Shown here piece after piece: positions 1 to 7,913 of a DNA stretch of 64,000 nt (positions are counted from its first letter, which is position 1; the number at the start of each line of letters is the position of its first letter). Both the position numbers and the translations under genes were made by a program. The notes beneath the pieces were generated by a model. That model worked only from the letters and a program-made list of their open reading frames with translations, did no database searches and had not been told where the DNA came from. Where the stretch lies: the NCBI GenBank assembly GCA_937958675.1, contig CALGND010000114.1, positions 1 through 64,000 on the forward strand, read 5' to 3'. This DNA is from an uncultured Granulosicoccaceae bacterium. GTDB taxonomy: Bacteria; Pseudomonadota; Gammaproteobacteria; Granulosicoccales; Granulosicoccaceae.

Positions 1-1052
1 TCTTTCACCAAAAACACACGATATTCGTAGTAGGTGTTAGGGCTTAGACCCGAATCGTAATAGCTTCTACCATTGATCGTAGCGACCCAGCTACCATTTC
101 TATAAACGTCATACTTCGCTCCAGCTGCAGAATTTTCACTCCAAAATATCTCGCCAGAGGACGCGGAGTACACACTAACGCTTATACCGTGTGCTTTAGC
201 TGAGCCATTAGAACTAGAACTAGAACTAGAACTAGAACTAGAACTAGAACTAGAACTAGAACTAGAAATGGTCGAGCTCGCGCTTCCATTTATGCTAGTT
301 GATCCGGAGCTGGTCACAACACCCGTATTGGAAACCTCAACCCAATCGACTTGGTTTCCACCAATACCGATGGCGGCAATCTTGTATCGATGATCACGGC
401 CTAGCGCCCGATTAGAATCGTAATAGCTTCTGCCATTGGTACGTTCTAAATACACATCATCTCGATAGATATCATATGAGCTGATATCACTATTATTTTG
501 CCAGAACAGCTCAGCAGCGCTGTTTGAATATATTGATAGCGAAACGCCGTTAACCGCACCTCCATCGCCCGCTTCCACTCCATTAAACGGCTGCGATTCG
601 GCAAAACTGACTGATGTGCAGCTGGTGCTACTGGAACAGCTAGCGGATTGATTATCAGACATTGAGATAGAAACGACCCGACTGCTGTTGGATCTGCTCC
701 CGTTTTCATCTACTGCCACGACCGCGTAATTATTGCTGATCCCTTGGTTTAAATTGCTATCGAAGTAACTGGTGACATCACCCAACCAAATACGATCTCC
801 GTTTTTGTTCAACTCGTAACCAATTACCCGATCACTGATATTTGCTCGATCCCAAAACAACTCTAATGAGGTATCCGAATAGACATCGACTCGAACACCA
901 CTTGGTGTCGCGGGCGCAGCATGCACTGCAGTAGTGAATAGCAATATCGTGAACGATACTAAGAATGTTATCTTCGCTAAAGGCTTCTGCCCAAACGGAA
1001 CATGCGTGTATAGCGTCTTATTTGGGCCTTGTGTAGCGATGCTTCCAATCAT
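1..1052 (-). CDS. Secreted protein with Fn3-like repeats and a poly-serine linker (partial, runs off the left edge)
   Basis: Translating the minus strand from the ATG at 1052 gives an open frame with no stop to the window edge (350 codons). It begins with a long signal sequence (hydrophobic around residues 28-43, likely cut near VHAA). Three related beta-rich units follow, at about 50-130, 168-245 and after the linker. They share patterns such as SxYSxSxxELFW, YDxYR and NGRSYYDS, which resemble fibronectin type III folds. A run of 19 serines separates units 2 and 3. Poly-Ser linkers are typical of secreted modular carbohydrate-active proteins of marine gammaproteobacteria, so a catalytic or binding domain may lie beyond the edge. 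It has the same orientation as the C39/barrel genes upstream and could be in their operon (205 bp gap). Function unknown; adhesin or polysaccharide-binding protein are both possible. Confidence 0.75.
   Translation of the reverse strand, partial: MIGSIATQGPNKTLYTHVPFGQKPLAKITFLVSFTILLFTTAVHAAPATPSGVRVDVYSDTSLELFWDRANISDRVIGYELNKNGDRIWLGDVTSYFDSNLNQGISNNYAVVAVDENGSRSNSSRVVSISMSDNQSASCSSSTSCTSVSFAESQPFNGVEAGDGGAVNGVSLSIYSNSAAELFWQNNSDISSYDIYRDDVYLERTNGRSYYDSNRALGRDHRYKIAAIGIGGNQVDWVEVSNTGVVTSSGSTSINGSASSTISSSSSSSSSSSSSSSSSSSNGSAKAHGISVSVYSASSGEIFWSENSAAGAKYDVYRNGSWVATINGRSYYDSGLSPNTYYEYRVFLVK
210..266. repeat. AGAACT hexanucleotide tandem repeat encoding poly-Ser
   Basis: About 9.5 perfect copies of a 6-bp unit. 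On the minus strand they read as alternating TCT and AGT codons, giving 19 consecutive serines. Because the unit is six bases, copy-number slippage would change linker length without a frameshift. Confidence 0.95.
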
Positions 1053-1257
1053 GGCAAACCTCCGTAATTATACGTGATGGCTCGTTGAAAAGCCGATACC
1101 TACACAATACGCAAATCAGCAAATATTTAAATCTGCAATTCGTACAATAACGCTTTAGTAGTAATGAAGAGAATGACAAAATAGTGTCAATATTCATACA
1201 CAAACTAATACGAATACGATCTCATCAGAAACACCAAACCGTTACTCTAATGTGGCG

Positions 1258-2337
1258 TTAACGAAACGTTGTGCGCTTTGAAATAGCCAAGGCTATCAAG
1301 TAATCATTGGCAGATTCGTTCAGCCCCGCACTGAGTGAACCAGACAAAAACCAGTTTCTACCAACAGTGCTAGAAAACCCGAAGGAAAAAGAGCCTAGCA
1401 TTCGATCACTGCCTTTGATGCGTGCACCATTTAGACTGCTTTCACCGACGACAGCTTGGCTAAACGCAATACTTAATGAGGTATATGGGCTTGCAGCAAG
1501 ATACACCCCTGTATGAAATTGAGTTACCGCACCAGAGCGTATTTCATCAACTGTGTCGGCAATGGTATGGCTTATGCCATAATTAAAAACTAAGGGGTCC
1601 TGCCGTTTCGTTGCAGACAGCCCAAGCGTATACTCAGTACCGCCACTTCCAAAGGATACGCCTTCTTTAGCTTCGGCTCCGGTGTCCGTATCCACACTCA
1701 GTCGAGCAATTATATCCGGTCTTCGACCCTTCTCGCGAATCACTGTTTTTAGAATTGAAAATTGGACATCGCCTGTTCCACTTGCTTTTTCAGTAAAGCT
1801 CTCGAGTTCGGTGCCATTGAAACCTGTAGAAAATTCAGCTTTTTCTGCTTTGATGGGTACTGCAAACTCAATTTGCGAATCAAATGCTAAGCCAACTTTA
1901 AAATCGAGAGAGATGTTGTGGCTGGCGATCGTTACACCGCTGCTGCCTATGCCAGTAGTGGCTGGAGTGGTACCGTCTGCCTCAAATTCAATAAGAATAG
2001 GCGATAGGATTTCATCAAACTGATAATGGTACTCCAAACTAAACTCCGCATGCCCTTTTGCAAGCAGCAGAGCATCTGAGCGTATTAACGAGCGTTCCAG
2101 CGCCCGCGTAGCCGCTTCCTCATCTATTTCAAAACTACCTGGCCCACTTGGTTTACTTTGGGCATCGTTTTCTTTGGATGTCTCTTCATTAGATTCTGAT
2201 GTTGCGGACCCTGATACATCGTCAGTTTCCGAGGCGCTAGGCGGCGAATCATCCCCAAGCGCAATTTGGCTTGAAACGCAGCAAGTACACATTAACATCG
2301 CAGTTAAACAAGTTGATAGTTTCGAACCCGTGATCAT
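1258..2337 (-). CDS. Predicted outer-membrane beta-barrel protein (transporter-like)
   Basis: 359 aa. I chose the ATG at 2337 because GGGAG lies about 6 nt upstream; a TTG nine codons earlier lacks this. A signal peptide (about 1-28) is followed by a low-complexity Ser/Glu/Asp-rich stretch (about 29-60) and then roughly 300 residues of alternating amphipathic strands with Gly/Ser turns, as in outer-membrane barrels of the Phenol_MetA_deg/transporter type. It lies 42 bp downstream of the C39 peptidase gene in the same orientation. By analogy with FapF beside FapD, it may be the outer-membrane pore for the processed small proteins. That role is inferred; the barrel assignment rests on strand pattern only. 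Confidence 0.6.
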   Translation of the reverse strand: MITGSKLSTCLTAMLMCTCCVSSQIALGDDSPPSASETDDVSGSATSESNEETSKENDAQSKPSGPGSFEIDEEAATRALERSLIRSDALLLAKGHAEFSLEYHYQFDEILSPILIEFEADGTTPATTGIGSSGVTIASHNISLDFKVGLAFDSQIEFAVPIKAEKAEFSTGFNGTELESFTEKASGTGDVQFSILKTVIREKGRRPDIIARLSVDTDTGAEAKEGVSFGSGGTEYTLGLSATKRQDPLVFNYGISHTIADTVDEIRSGAVTQFHTGVYLAASPYTSLSIAFSQAVVGESSLNGARIKGSDRMLGSFSFGFSSTVGRNWFLSGSLSAGLNESANDYLIALAISKRTTFR

Positions 2338-2379
2338 TGACAACTCCCTGTATGATATTTGCAATGGCTTGCTTTTAGA

Positions 2380-2991
2380 TTATCGAATAATTGAAAAATC
2401 CAGTTCGGTTGGCTTCAACTGATTGTATTTGGGCTCATAAGAAGATGACTCTACGGTAAAACCAACCCGGCCAATGTCGCCAAAATCAATCCACGATTGT
2501 AAGAATTTTTCCTTGCTAAGGGTACGGTTACCCCATGCTGGATCTGCTAGTAATACACGATTAGCAGCAGCGCCACGAAAAATAACGAAGTGGTTATAAC
2601 CATCAAGGTTGACAGGCACTATAACCGGAGCGATGTCCAATAAGTTATCATATACAAGCGAACCATAACCATTGCCAACAAGGCCATGATTGTCCACAAA
2701 GCGCTTCAGATCAAGTAGTGAAAATCCTTGTTTGATTTGCAGTAGCTGAGGATTATCAACGTACTCCTTGCGTCCGATCATGGTTGTAGCGACGTATTTT
2801 TCGGTTACATCTATATTATGCTGAAAGTTTAACAAGGTGGAAAGTGCAGCTGCTCCGCAGCTTAAATCCCACTCTTGTATGATCACATGACGCTGACGCA
2901 TTTCTAGCAAGGAGCTCACAGGTTTTCCTGCAAATGTCGGCATGCTCATGGACACAAGTAGACCAATAATCAGCGGTATTTTAGTAAACAT
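2380..2991 (-). CDS. Sec-exported C39-family cysteine peptidase
   Basis: 203 aa. A clear signal peptide (about 1-21, MSMPTFAG) is followed by a C39 fold. The active-site Cys45 lies in QEWDLSCGAAAL, with His134 in GYNHFVIF and Asp150 in LADPAWGN. Most C39 domains are cytoplasmic parts of ABC exporters that cut double-glycine leaders. Stand-alone periplasmic versions such as FapD of the Pseudomonas Fap amyloid system are known. There is no ABC exporter here, but three neighbouring exported proteins carry leader-like LxxxxLDxVxAG motifs, so those are the likely substrates. The gene follows one precursor gene after a strong hairpin and precedes the barrel gene. Confidence 0.85.
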   Translation of the reverse strand: MFTKIPLIIGLLVSMSMPTFAGKPVSSLLEMRQRHVIIQEWDLSCGAAALSTLLNFQHNIDVTEKYVATTMIGRKEYVDNPQLLQIKQGFSLLDLKRFVDNHGLVGNGYGSLVYDNLLDIAPVIVPVNLDGYNHFVIFRGAAANRVLLADPAWGNRTLSKEKFLQSWIDFGDIGRVGFTVESSSYEPKYNQLKPTELDFSIIR

Positions 2992-3025
2992 AACCTTACC
3001 CCCTATTTACTCTTGTGCAAACAAA

Positions 3026-3055
3026 GACAGCCAGATAGTCGCCTATCTGGCTGTC
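3026..3055 (-). terminator. Intrinsic terminator or attenuator between precursor A and the peptidase gene
   Basis: A perfect 12-bp inverted repeat (GACAGCCAGATA / TATCTGGCTGTC) with a 6-nt loop; on the minus strand it is followed by TTTGTTTG. It lies 72 bp after the stop of the small precursor gene and 35 bp before the C39 start. Partial read-through would make much more precursor mRNA than peptidase/barrel mRNA. Confidence 0.8.
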
Positions 3056-3127
3056 CTTTTCAACTCAAAACTTATATTGAATACAAAATATATCACTTCA
3101 TATTTTGATGCTCAAAAAATTGTTTTG

Positions 3128-3463
3128 CTAAAGCGCGCAACGACCGCATATTCTACGACCGGAGTAACCACTTGCAGAGGCTTTAGATTTGGAAACTGAG
3201 CTAGACCACCCTAGATCAACATCTGCGTACGCATCTGTATAGGTTGCAGACTTTGAGTTACGGCCAAAAGCATCAGCTGTAGCTTTAGCTTTAGCATAAG
3301 CGCTTGGCGCGCGATGGCGGTTACGCTTTTTACCAGCAGCGTTTACATTATCCAGTTGAACCATACTAAGCTTAAGTAACCCATCGTCGGCAGATACTGT
3401 AGTAACGCCAGTACCTAGGACAAGACCACTTGCGAGTGCTGCTATCAATACATAATTTTTCAT
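3128..3463 (-). CDS. Small exported precursor A with a double-glycine-like leader
   Basis: 111 aa, with a perfect AAGGAG 6 nt before the ATG. The signal peptide is about residues 1-25 (VSADD). The leader-like LSMVQLDNVNAAG is at 32-44, then a basic patch (KKRNRHR). An Ala/Ser/Tyr-rich segment includes ATADAFG at 61-67, and there are two C-terminal Cys (CGRC). The leader and the A-x-A-D-A-F-G block match the two other small proteins of the locus. No catalytic motif is visible; the alternating small residues and Tyr would suit a structural or fibre-forming protein. I do not recognise a named family. Confidence 0.8.
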   Translation of the reverse strand: MKNYVLIAALASGLVLGTGVTTVSADDGLLKLSMVQLDNVNAAGKKRNRHRAPSAYAKAKATADAFGRNSKSATYTDAYADVDLGWSSSVSKSKASASGYSGRRICGRCAL

Positions 3464-3598
3464 GACAAACTCCTTAATGAATAAGCTCCGGCAACCGGAG
3501 TAAGGAAAGATTACGACTTCACAGTGTTAATGGCCATACCAAAATAGTCTAGGTGTTTATCGAAAATAGTTACTACAACTAAAGACATAAGATTTTAA

Positions 3599-4165
3599 TT
3601 ATCTACGCCTATCTACTCTCATCACACGCTGCCACACGATACGTTCTTTTAAATAAACCACAATAAGGTCAAGTCCAAATCCGGTATGCATTGAACCGAA
3701 AACAGTAGGTCGTAAGCCGCGCTTAATTTGAGATTGCAAACATATTTCAACCAAACGCGGGGTGGTCAGATCAAGCAGGTCCAGTTTATTCGCAACCAAA
3801 AGCCCTGCATGCTCCACAAACCCGTTTATTGCGGCTCGCTTGTCGTAGTCCCTATCCAAATCGACAACATGGATCAAATCACCGACAAAACCTGCAGAAG
3901 CCCATTGCTGATAATTAACAGCATTGCCTTCTACGAATAGCAAATGCTCTGTATCTTTGTCGTGAAAATACCCATCATCAAATATGCGGCTCGGATCGTC
4001 TCGCTCTAACCGACCAGTTGTAACGCTGTCATCGTCGAAAATATCCGGTAAAAGGCCAATATTGTATTCATCACCTAACTCGAGACAAAGCCGATCAATC
4101 AGAGTTGTTTTACCAACTCCTTGCGCACCGTTTACCCCAATGGTAAGCACATTTGGCCTATACAT
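3599..4165 (-). CDS. UreG/HypB-like GTPase (orphan)
   Basis: 188 aa from the ATG at 4165 (a TTG eight codons upstream is possible). A P-loop GVNGAQGVGKTT lies near residues 9-20, LLFVEGN matches the LIFVESGG region of UreG, and LLVANKLD is the NKxD guanine motif. The overall layout resembles the urease accessory GTPase, but the metal-binding GCPH motif region is not conserved and no urease or hydrogenase genes are present. It is sandwiched between precursor genes A and B of the C39 locus. Its job is unknown; a metal-insertion or assembly role for the small proteins is only a guess. Confidence 0.7.
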   Translation of the reverse strand: MYRPNVLTIGVNGAQGVGKTTLIDRLCLELGDEYNIGLLPDIFDDDSVTTGRLERDDPSRIFDDGYFHDKDTEHLLFVEGNAVNYQQWASAGFVGDLIHVVDLDRDYDKRAAINGFVEHAGLLVANKLDLLDLTTPRLVEICLQSQIKRGLRPTVFGSMHTGFGLDLIVVYLKERIVWQRVMRVDRRR

Positions 4166-4420
4166 TGTGAAATTGCCACCACACGTCAAATTTATAGTGC
4201 TACTACGCTAGTCACTTTTGCGTGGACTTACTACTGGGCAAAAGCGGTAGAGGCTAGCTTAGTGCAACTAAAAAGCACTACACACAACTAGATAAAAAGC
4301 GCTATCACGGTGCAAACGATCGTATGACCTAATACCAAATTACAGTATCCCGAAATGATATTTGTATCTAGCATAGATAGTTCGTCAGTTCGCCTTTAAT
4401 CTACCAATATGGAGACACAC

Positions 4421-4861
4421 ATGAATATCATAAGCAAAAATAAGCAATTCTATCGACTACCGATGAGGCTCACGCTTGCAGCATCATTTGCATTAATGTG
4501 CAGCATTACTGCACATGCAAACGAAACTAAACTTGTACCGTTGGACAGTAACGACCTAGATATAATAAGTGCAGGTGGTGCTTCGATAACTGTGCATGCA
4601 ACTGCCGATGCTATGGGCGATCACACTTTAACCGTAACAGATTCGCGTGCCAGAGTGCATGTCAAAGATCGCTGCGGGTATCGTGTCGCTGTTGTTGCGG
4701 GTACTGGTTCAGCAGTTGCTCTTGGCGAGCATAGTGCAGCTGTAGCGGTTGTTGACGCCAACATATCAGCAAACGTGACAGCAACTCGATACGTATCTAG
4801 CTCCCTATCACGCCCTGGCCGCAGTGTCTCACGTTCAGCGGCCGTGATATTGTCGCGCTAG
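4421..4861 (+). CDS. Small exported precursor B with a double-glycine-like leader
   Basis: 146 aa. The ATG at 4421 is preferred over one 12 nt upstream because GGAG sits 6 nt before it. The signal peptide is about 1-34 (TAHANE). The leader-like LDSNDLDIISAGG is at 41-53 and ATADAMG at 60-66. A beta-prone Val/Ala-rich region follows (VHVKDRCGYRV, SAVALGEHSAAVAVV), then a Ser/Arg-rich end. Spacing between the AG and the A-x-A block is identical to precursor C (8 residues), which supports common ancestry. It is transcribed divergently from the GTPase and convergently with precursor C. Function unknown. Confidence 0.8.
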   Translation: MNIISKNKQFYRLPMRLTLAASFALMCSITAHANETKLVPLDSNDLDIISAGGASITVHATADAMGDHTLTVTDSRARVHVKDRCGYRVAVVAGTGSAVALGEHSAAVAVVDANISANVTATRYVSSSLSRPGRSVSRSAAVILSR

Positions 4862-4866
4862 CAACA

Positions 4867-4901
4867 AACCAACCAGCGGTAATTACTACCGCTGGTTGGT
4901 T
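4867..4901. terminator. Bidirectional terminator between precursors B and C
   Basis: A perfect 15-bp stem (AACCAACCAGCGGTA and its complement) with a 5-nt loop, starting 6 nt after the stop of precursor B and ending 14 nt before the stop of convergent precursor C. T-rich sequence follows on the plus side. Confidence 0.85.
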
Positions 4902-4914
4902 CTTTGTGTTTCTA

Positions 4915-5436
4915 CTAAGGTGCTGGAACCCGAGTAACCACTCGAATTTTATAAACAGAGCGTTCGGTTACCAAGGATTTCTTGCTTTTTCGATGCTTGC
5001 TAGTTTTTCCACGCTTATTGCGTTTTTTGCTTTTACCTTGCTTACTTCGTTTTTTATTTTTACCTTGCTTACTTTTATTTGTTTTATACACTATTTTAAC
5101 TGAGACGATTTCTTCATCTGTATCAAACATGCCATCTACAAATGTGTAAACATCAGTGCCTTTAGCATAAGCAATTGCCTTTCCTTTACCTTTGGTGTAA
5201 ATAAAACCATCATCCCTTTCGGGTAATGTGCGAACAACAACATCGGTTACTGTATTAGTGCTTGTAATGGGTCCTAGTGCACCTGCTTCGGCAAACACCT
5301 CGACTGTAAGATATCCGGCAGCAACTGAATCAAGCTCGGTATTACTTAGTTTTTTAAGTGGCTCAGCTGCATACGCACCCGCACAAAACATTAGGGATAG
5401 TAGTGCGGTTTTAAAAATACTGTGTATAGTTTTCAT
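4915..5436 (-). CDS. Small exported precursor C with a leader motif and a lysine-rich repeat tail
   Basis: 173 aa. GGAG lies 10 nt before the ATG. The signal peptide is about 1-23. The best leader match of the three, LSNTELDSVAAG, is at 30-41, very close to the canonical LSxxELxxVxGG of bacteriocin precursors. AEAGALG is at 49-55. A beta-prone middle section follows, then at about 118-152 a strongly basic repeat built from units like SKQGKNKKR / SKQGKSKKR / NKRGK. The tail could bind nucleic acid, LPS or acidic polysaccharide. Function unknown; grouped with A and B by the shared motifs. Confidence 0.8.
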   Translation of the reverse strand: MKTIHSIFKTALLSLMFCAGAYAAEPLKKLSNTELDSVAAGYLTVEVFAEAGALGPITSTNTVTDVVVRTLPERDDGFIYTKGKGKAIAYAKGTDVYTFVDGMFDTDEEIVSVKIVYKTNKSKQGKNKKRSKQGKSKKRNKRGKTSKHRKSKKSLVTERSVYKIRVVTRVPAP

Positions 5437-5700
5437 TTGCTAATTTCTCCGATAGAAAAGACTTCCCTTTGAGGCAAATTCGATACTAAATCGACACACC
5501 TCAGCTATTTTTTTAAATGAAATATTTCGTGTGCACGAACGGCACGTACTACTTTAGTATTACGTAACAACCTACACCAGTCGGTAAGTTGGCTGCATGC
5601 TAGCACAGGCCAAAAAGGCTATCTAAGCAAAACGAAGACAATAGCGATAAATCACACGCATAGGCCTTACGCTTGAATACCTAATTTTTATGGATGGGCT

Positions 5701-6432
5701 TTAGTGATTAAGTATTTTGGATAAGAATTCCTGCGCGCGAGCACTTCGAGGTGAGCCAAAGAACTCATCTGATTTAGCGTCTTCTACAATTTCGCCAAAA
5801 TCCATAAACACGACTCTGTCGGCTACTTTGCGCGCAAAACCCATTTCATGAGTTACCACCATCATGGTCATGCCCTCAGCTGCCAGAGACACCATGACAT
5901 CCAACACTTCGTTAATCATCTCGGGATCAAGTGCAGAAGTTGGTTCATCAAACAACATGGCCTTAGGCTCCATCGCTAGGCCGCGCGCAATGGCTACACG
6001 TTGTTGTTGGCCGCCCGAAAGTTGGCTTGGGTACTTATGAGCATGTTCGCTAAGATCGATGCGTTCTAAAAGCTCTTCAGCCTTTTTGTTTGCAGCCTCA
6101 TCCGAACGGCCTAACACTTTTAATTGACCAATCTTGATATTGTCAGTGACACTCATATGAGGGAATAATTCGAAATTTTGAAATACCATACCTATGCTGG
6201 AGCGCACCTTATCCAGGTTTGCCTTCTTGTCAGTGATACTCACCCCATCTACAGTGATATTACCGCTGTTGATTGGCTCTAAACCGTTTACCGTTTTGAT
6301 TAGTGTCGACTTACCCGATCCAGACGGCCCACAGACAACAATCACCTCACCTTTGGCCACTTTTAGTGAGCAGTCCTTAAGCACTTGAAAGTTTTTGCCG
6401 TACCATTTGTTAACTAAATTCATTTCGATCAT
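5701..6432 (-). CDS. gltL: Amino-acid ABC transporter ATP-binding protein (GltL/GlnQ type)
   Basis: 243 aa, full length for the polar amino-acid uptake ATPase family. Walker [11 protein letters not shown]-loop FQNFELFPH, signature LSGGQQQR, Walker [14 protein letters not shown] and switch His in VVTHEMGFA are all intact. It is the last gene of a four-gene operon (binding protein, two permeases, ATPase) and overlaps the preceding permease by ATGA. It energises import of acidic or related amino acids through the neighbouring permeases. Confidence 0.93.
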   Translation of the reverse strand: MIEMNLVNKWYGKNFQVLKDCSLKVAKGEVIVVCGPSGSGKSTLIKTVNGLEPINSGNITVDGVSITDKKANLDKVRSSIGMVFQNFELFPHMSVTDNIKIGQLKVLGRSDEAANKKAEELLERIDLSEHAHKYPSQLSGGQQQRVAIARGLAMEPKAMLFDEPTSALDPEMINEVLDVMVSLAAEGMTMMVVTHEMGFARKVADRVVFMDFGEIVEDAKSDEFFGSPRSARAQEFLSKILNH

Positions 6433-7085
6433 TTGGCAAACCTTCTTTGTAGTCGTTTAACACCCAACGAAGCTGTAAAGCACAACACAAAATAGACAAC
6501 GGCAGCGAACAAAAACATCTCAACCAGTCTTTGATCGCGGTTAGCGACAATTTCAGCACTCACTAGGAAATCGCGAAGCCCCACTACGTAAACCAAGGAT
6601 GTATCCTGAAATAGAATAATGGCCTGCGTTAGCAGAATGGGAGTCATGGCTCGAAATGCTTGTGGCAGTACCACGTAACGCATGGCTTGAGGATACGTCA
6701 TGCCAATGGCACGCGCAGCAGCGAGTTGCCCGGTGCTTACCGAATTAATGCCTGCTCGAATAATTTCAGAGTAATAAGCGGCTTCAAATAAGATAAACGC
6801 CACCAGCACTGATGTAAAAGCATTTACTGGCTGCCCAACAATTAACGGCACCAGAAAATACAACCAGAAGATCACTAGAATCAATGGCAATGAACGAAAA
6901 AAATTAACATAGGCTGCAGCAACTTGCGCTAACACCGGCACTTTGGCGATGCGTAGCAACGCTAGAAAGGTGCCCAGGATAATCCCGCCGACGATGGCAA
7001 GCCCGGTTAGTAGGAAGGTCATTTTTATGCCCTCCCAAAGTAACTCAGAGTTAGCGGGGATAACTGAAAAATCAAGATCCATCAT
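6429..7085 (-). CDS. gltK: Amino-acid ABC transporter permease (GltK type)
   Basis: 218 aa inner-membrane protein with about five hydrophobic segments and the HisM/GltK-type coupling loop [25 protein letters not shown] that contacts the ATPase. The start overlaps the stop of gltJ by four bases and the stop overlaps the start of gltL, so translation is coupled. It forms the channel with the GltJ-like permease. Confidence 0.92.
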   Translation of the reverse strand: MMDLDFSVIPANSELLWEGIKMTFLLTGLAIVGGIILGTFLALLRIAKVPVLAQVAAAYVNFFRSLPLILVIFWLYFLVPLIVGQPVNAFTSVLVAFILFEAAYYSEIIRAGINSVSTGQLAAARAIGMTYPQAMRYVVLPQAFRAMTPILLTQAIILFQDTSLVYVVGLRDFLVSAEIVANRDQRLVEMFLFAAVVYFVLCFTASLGVKRLQRRFAK

Positions 7086-7861
7086 GTAGCCCCATGTGAA
7101 AACGTACCGGGCAAAGCCGTACGCTTATCCACTACACGCATGATCATCATGACGGTAAACGTCACTAGAGAATAAACAATGGTGGCGGCCGTGAACGCCT
7201 CAAATCCCTGAAAGGTATATTCCTCAATTTGTCGTGTCATGGCGGTTAGCTCAACAACACCAATAGTTAACGCTAGAGATGACTGCTTAAAGATAGTGAG
7301 AAATTCACTCGTGAGCGGCGGGATAATAATTCGGTAAGCATTGGGCAATAAGATATAACGATAAACTTGAGGCTCTGTCATACCAATAGCACGGCCAGCT
7401 TGGCGTTGTCCAACCCCAACTGCCTCTATTCCTGAGCGTACCTGTTCGCACACACGGGAGGCGGTGTATAGGCCTAAGGCCACTATGGCAGTGGTCATGG
7501 CAGGCGCTGGCATATCGCGCTTAACCCAACGCCCCCAATCCTCGGGCAACAGTTCAGGGAATACGAAATACCATAAAAATAGTTGTACCAATATTGGGAT
7601 GTTACGAAACAGCTCTACATAACAAGTGCCGATGGCACGTAGTACTGGGCTGGACGTTGTTCGAAACACGCCAAGGATGGACCCCAGCGTAAACGCAATC
7701 ACCCAAGCCAATAAGGAGATGACGATAGTCCACCCCAAGCCATCTAGTATCCAACCCGCATAGGGGTCGCGAAACAGGATCCCCCAATCCCAGTTGTAGT
7801 TCAAAGCACTCTCCGCAATTAGGCGCACCCAGACGAGGAAGCCCTCGCCTGGCATACGCAA
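7082..7861 (-). CDS. gltJ: Amino-acid ABC transporter permease (GltJ type)
   Basis: 259 aa. Transmembrane segments cover most of the length; the coupling loop is VGQRQAGRAIGMTEPQVYRY. It is slightly longer at the N-terminus than GltK, as usual for GltJ. The start is ambiguous: a TTG at 7861 or an ATG two codons later, neither with a strong Shine-Dalgarno. It is 52 bp downstream of the binding-protein gene. Confidence 0.9.
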   Translation of the reverse strand: MRMPGEGFLVWVRLIAESALNYNWDWGILFRDPYAGWILDGLGWTIVISLLAWVIAFTLGSILGVFRTTSSPVLRAIGTCYVELFRNIPILVQLFLWYFVFPELLPEDWGRWVKRDMPAPAMTTAIVALGLYTASRVCEQVRSGIEAVGVGQRQAGRAIGMTEPQVYRYILLPNAYRIIIPPLTSEFLTIFKQSSLALTIGVVELTAMTRQIEEYTFQGFEAFTAATIVYSLVTFTVMMIMRVVDKRTALPGTFSHGAT

Positions 7862-7913
7862 TTAACTCACACCAATAACGTCAGTAACTCTTAGTTAAAA
7901 GTGGTGGTTAAGC

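Noticed and set aside
4260-4280. Six-bp inverted repeat TAGTGC / GCACTA upstream of precursor B
   Set aside because: Too short and with a 9-nt loop; expected by chance in an AT-rich promoter region.
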